From assembly GCA_025361665.1 (NCBI GenBank), contig JANYKF010000409.1, positions 1-5,369 on the forward strand: 5,369 bases of DNA, read 5' to 3'. This DNA comes from Clostridiaceae bacterium. GTDB taxonomy: Bacteria > Bacillota > Clostridia > DSM-8532. Position numbers and translations under genes: made by a program. Positions 4,969-5,369 of the stretch are shown here, one piece after another (the stretch's first letter is position 1; each line of letters starts with the position of its first letter). The notes beneath the pieces are model-generated. The model saw only the letters and a program-made list of their open reading frames with translations, had not been told where the DNA came from and made no database searches.

Positions 4969-5369
4969 ATGAAGAAAGAAAACGCCTTTACACCCTTCAA
5001 TATCGACTTATGCGGCCAATGGCGTTTCGCATGGTCTGAAAGACCGGATCCGTCGGCCCGGTCTGTTGAGACTGCCGTTCAATCCGGGCTGGAGTTCTTC
5101 GATTGCACCGTTCCCGGAAATTTCGAACTGGACCTGTTTGCCGTCGGGAAGGTTCCGGATCCGTTTTTTGGGATGAATCCCGTCGAGGTCAGCCAGGCAG
5201 CGGAAAAATGCCATGTCTTTTATACGCGCTGTTTTCATGCGGAAGAAGTCCGGGGAGCCTCTCCGTTTCTCGTTTTTGAAGGACTCGACTGCTTCGCGGA
5301 AGTCTACCTCAATGGAATTCACGCCGCATCGCTGGACAACATGCTCATCGAACATGCCATTGATGTCAG
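4969..5369 (+). CDS. Glycoside hydrolase family 2 protein, N-terminal sugar-binding domain (beta-mannosidase-like), cut by window edge
   Basis: The frame stays open for 133 codons up to the right edge, so the immunoglobulin-like and catalytic TIM-barrel domains are not seen. The visible part is the jelly-roll domain of GH2 enzymes: LCGQWRFAW (14-22) is the usual opening strand, VPGNFELDLFAVGKVPDPFFG (48-68) matches the 'VPG…D…G.I.DP..G.N' segment of the beta-mannosidase branch, followed by FYTRCF (84-89), FLVFEGLDCFAEVYLNG (100-116) and DNMLIEHAIDV (123-133). GH2 enzymes remove terminal beta-linked sugars such as mannose, galactose, glucuronic acid or glucosamine with retention of configuration. 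There is no signal peptide, so it would act in the cytoplasm on imported oligosaccharides or glycosides. It lies 72 bp after the second URO-D-like gene in the same direction and is probably the same transcript. The family is well supported; the specificity cannot be read without the catalytic domain. Confidence 0.85.
   Translation, partial: MKKENAFTPFNIDLCGQWRFAWSERPDPSARSVETAVQSGLEFFDCTVPGNFELDLFAVGKVPDPFFGMNPVEVSQAAEKCHVFYTRCFHAEEVRGASPFLVFEGLDCFAEVYLNGIHAASLDNMLIEHAIDV

Noticed and set aside
1..5369. CRISPR arrays, tRNA or rRNA genes, insertion sequences
   Set aside because: No spaced repeats, cloverleaf, rRNA-like stretch, transposase or terminal inverted repeats were seen on either strand.

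Overview
The window reads as a piece of a moderately GC-rich anaerobic bacterial genome, most likely a member of the Clostridia (Firmicutes). This placement rests on the short N-terminal style of the L25 ribosomal protein, strong GGAGG ribosome binding sites and tightly packed genes; it is an inference, and a Spirochaete- or Lentisphaerae-like host with similar gene content cannot be excluded from sequence alone.

Layout. At the left edge (1-123, minus strand) lies the start of a bL25-type ribosomal protein gene that runs out of the window. A 213-bp divergent intergenic region (124-336) carries an extended -10 promoter for L25 and, facing the other way, a good sigma-A-type promoter (TTGTGG, 17-nt spacer, TATAAT) for a rightward gene set. 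This set holds an S-adenosylhomocysteine hydrolase of the short Thermotoga/archaeal type (337-1602), a seven-bladed beta-propeller lactonase (1689-2774), two different uroporphyrinogen decarboxylase (URO-D)/corrinoid-methyltransferase-like proteins (2771-3805 and 3802-4896), and the first 133 codons of a glycoside hydrolase family 2 enzyme (4969 to the right edge). The lactonase and both URO-D-like genes overlap by ATGA at each junction, so these three are almost certainly translationally coupled. The gaps before the lactonase (86 bp) and before the GH2 gene (72 bp) contain no convincing terminator, so one five-gene transcript is plausible.

How the genes may work together. Two themes meet here: methyl/one-carbon metabolism (SAH hydrolase and URO-D/MtaA-fold proteins) and carbohydrate breakdown (GH2 enzyme and sugar lactonase). 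The most economical hypothesis is a cassette that takes apart a glycan or glycoside, possibly a methylated one, with the URO-D-like pair handling a methyl or other one-carbon group and the lactonase opening an oxidised sugar. This is inference: no corrinoid protein, transporter or regulator is visible in the window. The points most worth checking are the function of the two URO-D-like paralogues, whose third zinc ligand is not conserved, and the substrate of the SAH hydrolase, whose adenine pocket carries the HLEAKT signature rather than the classical HxTxET.
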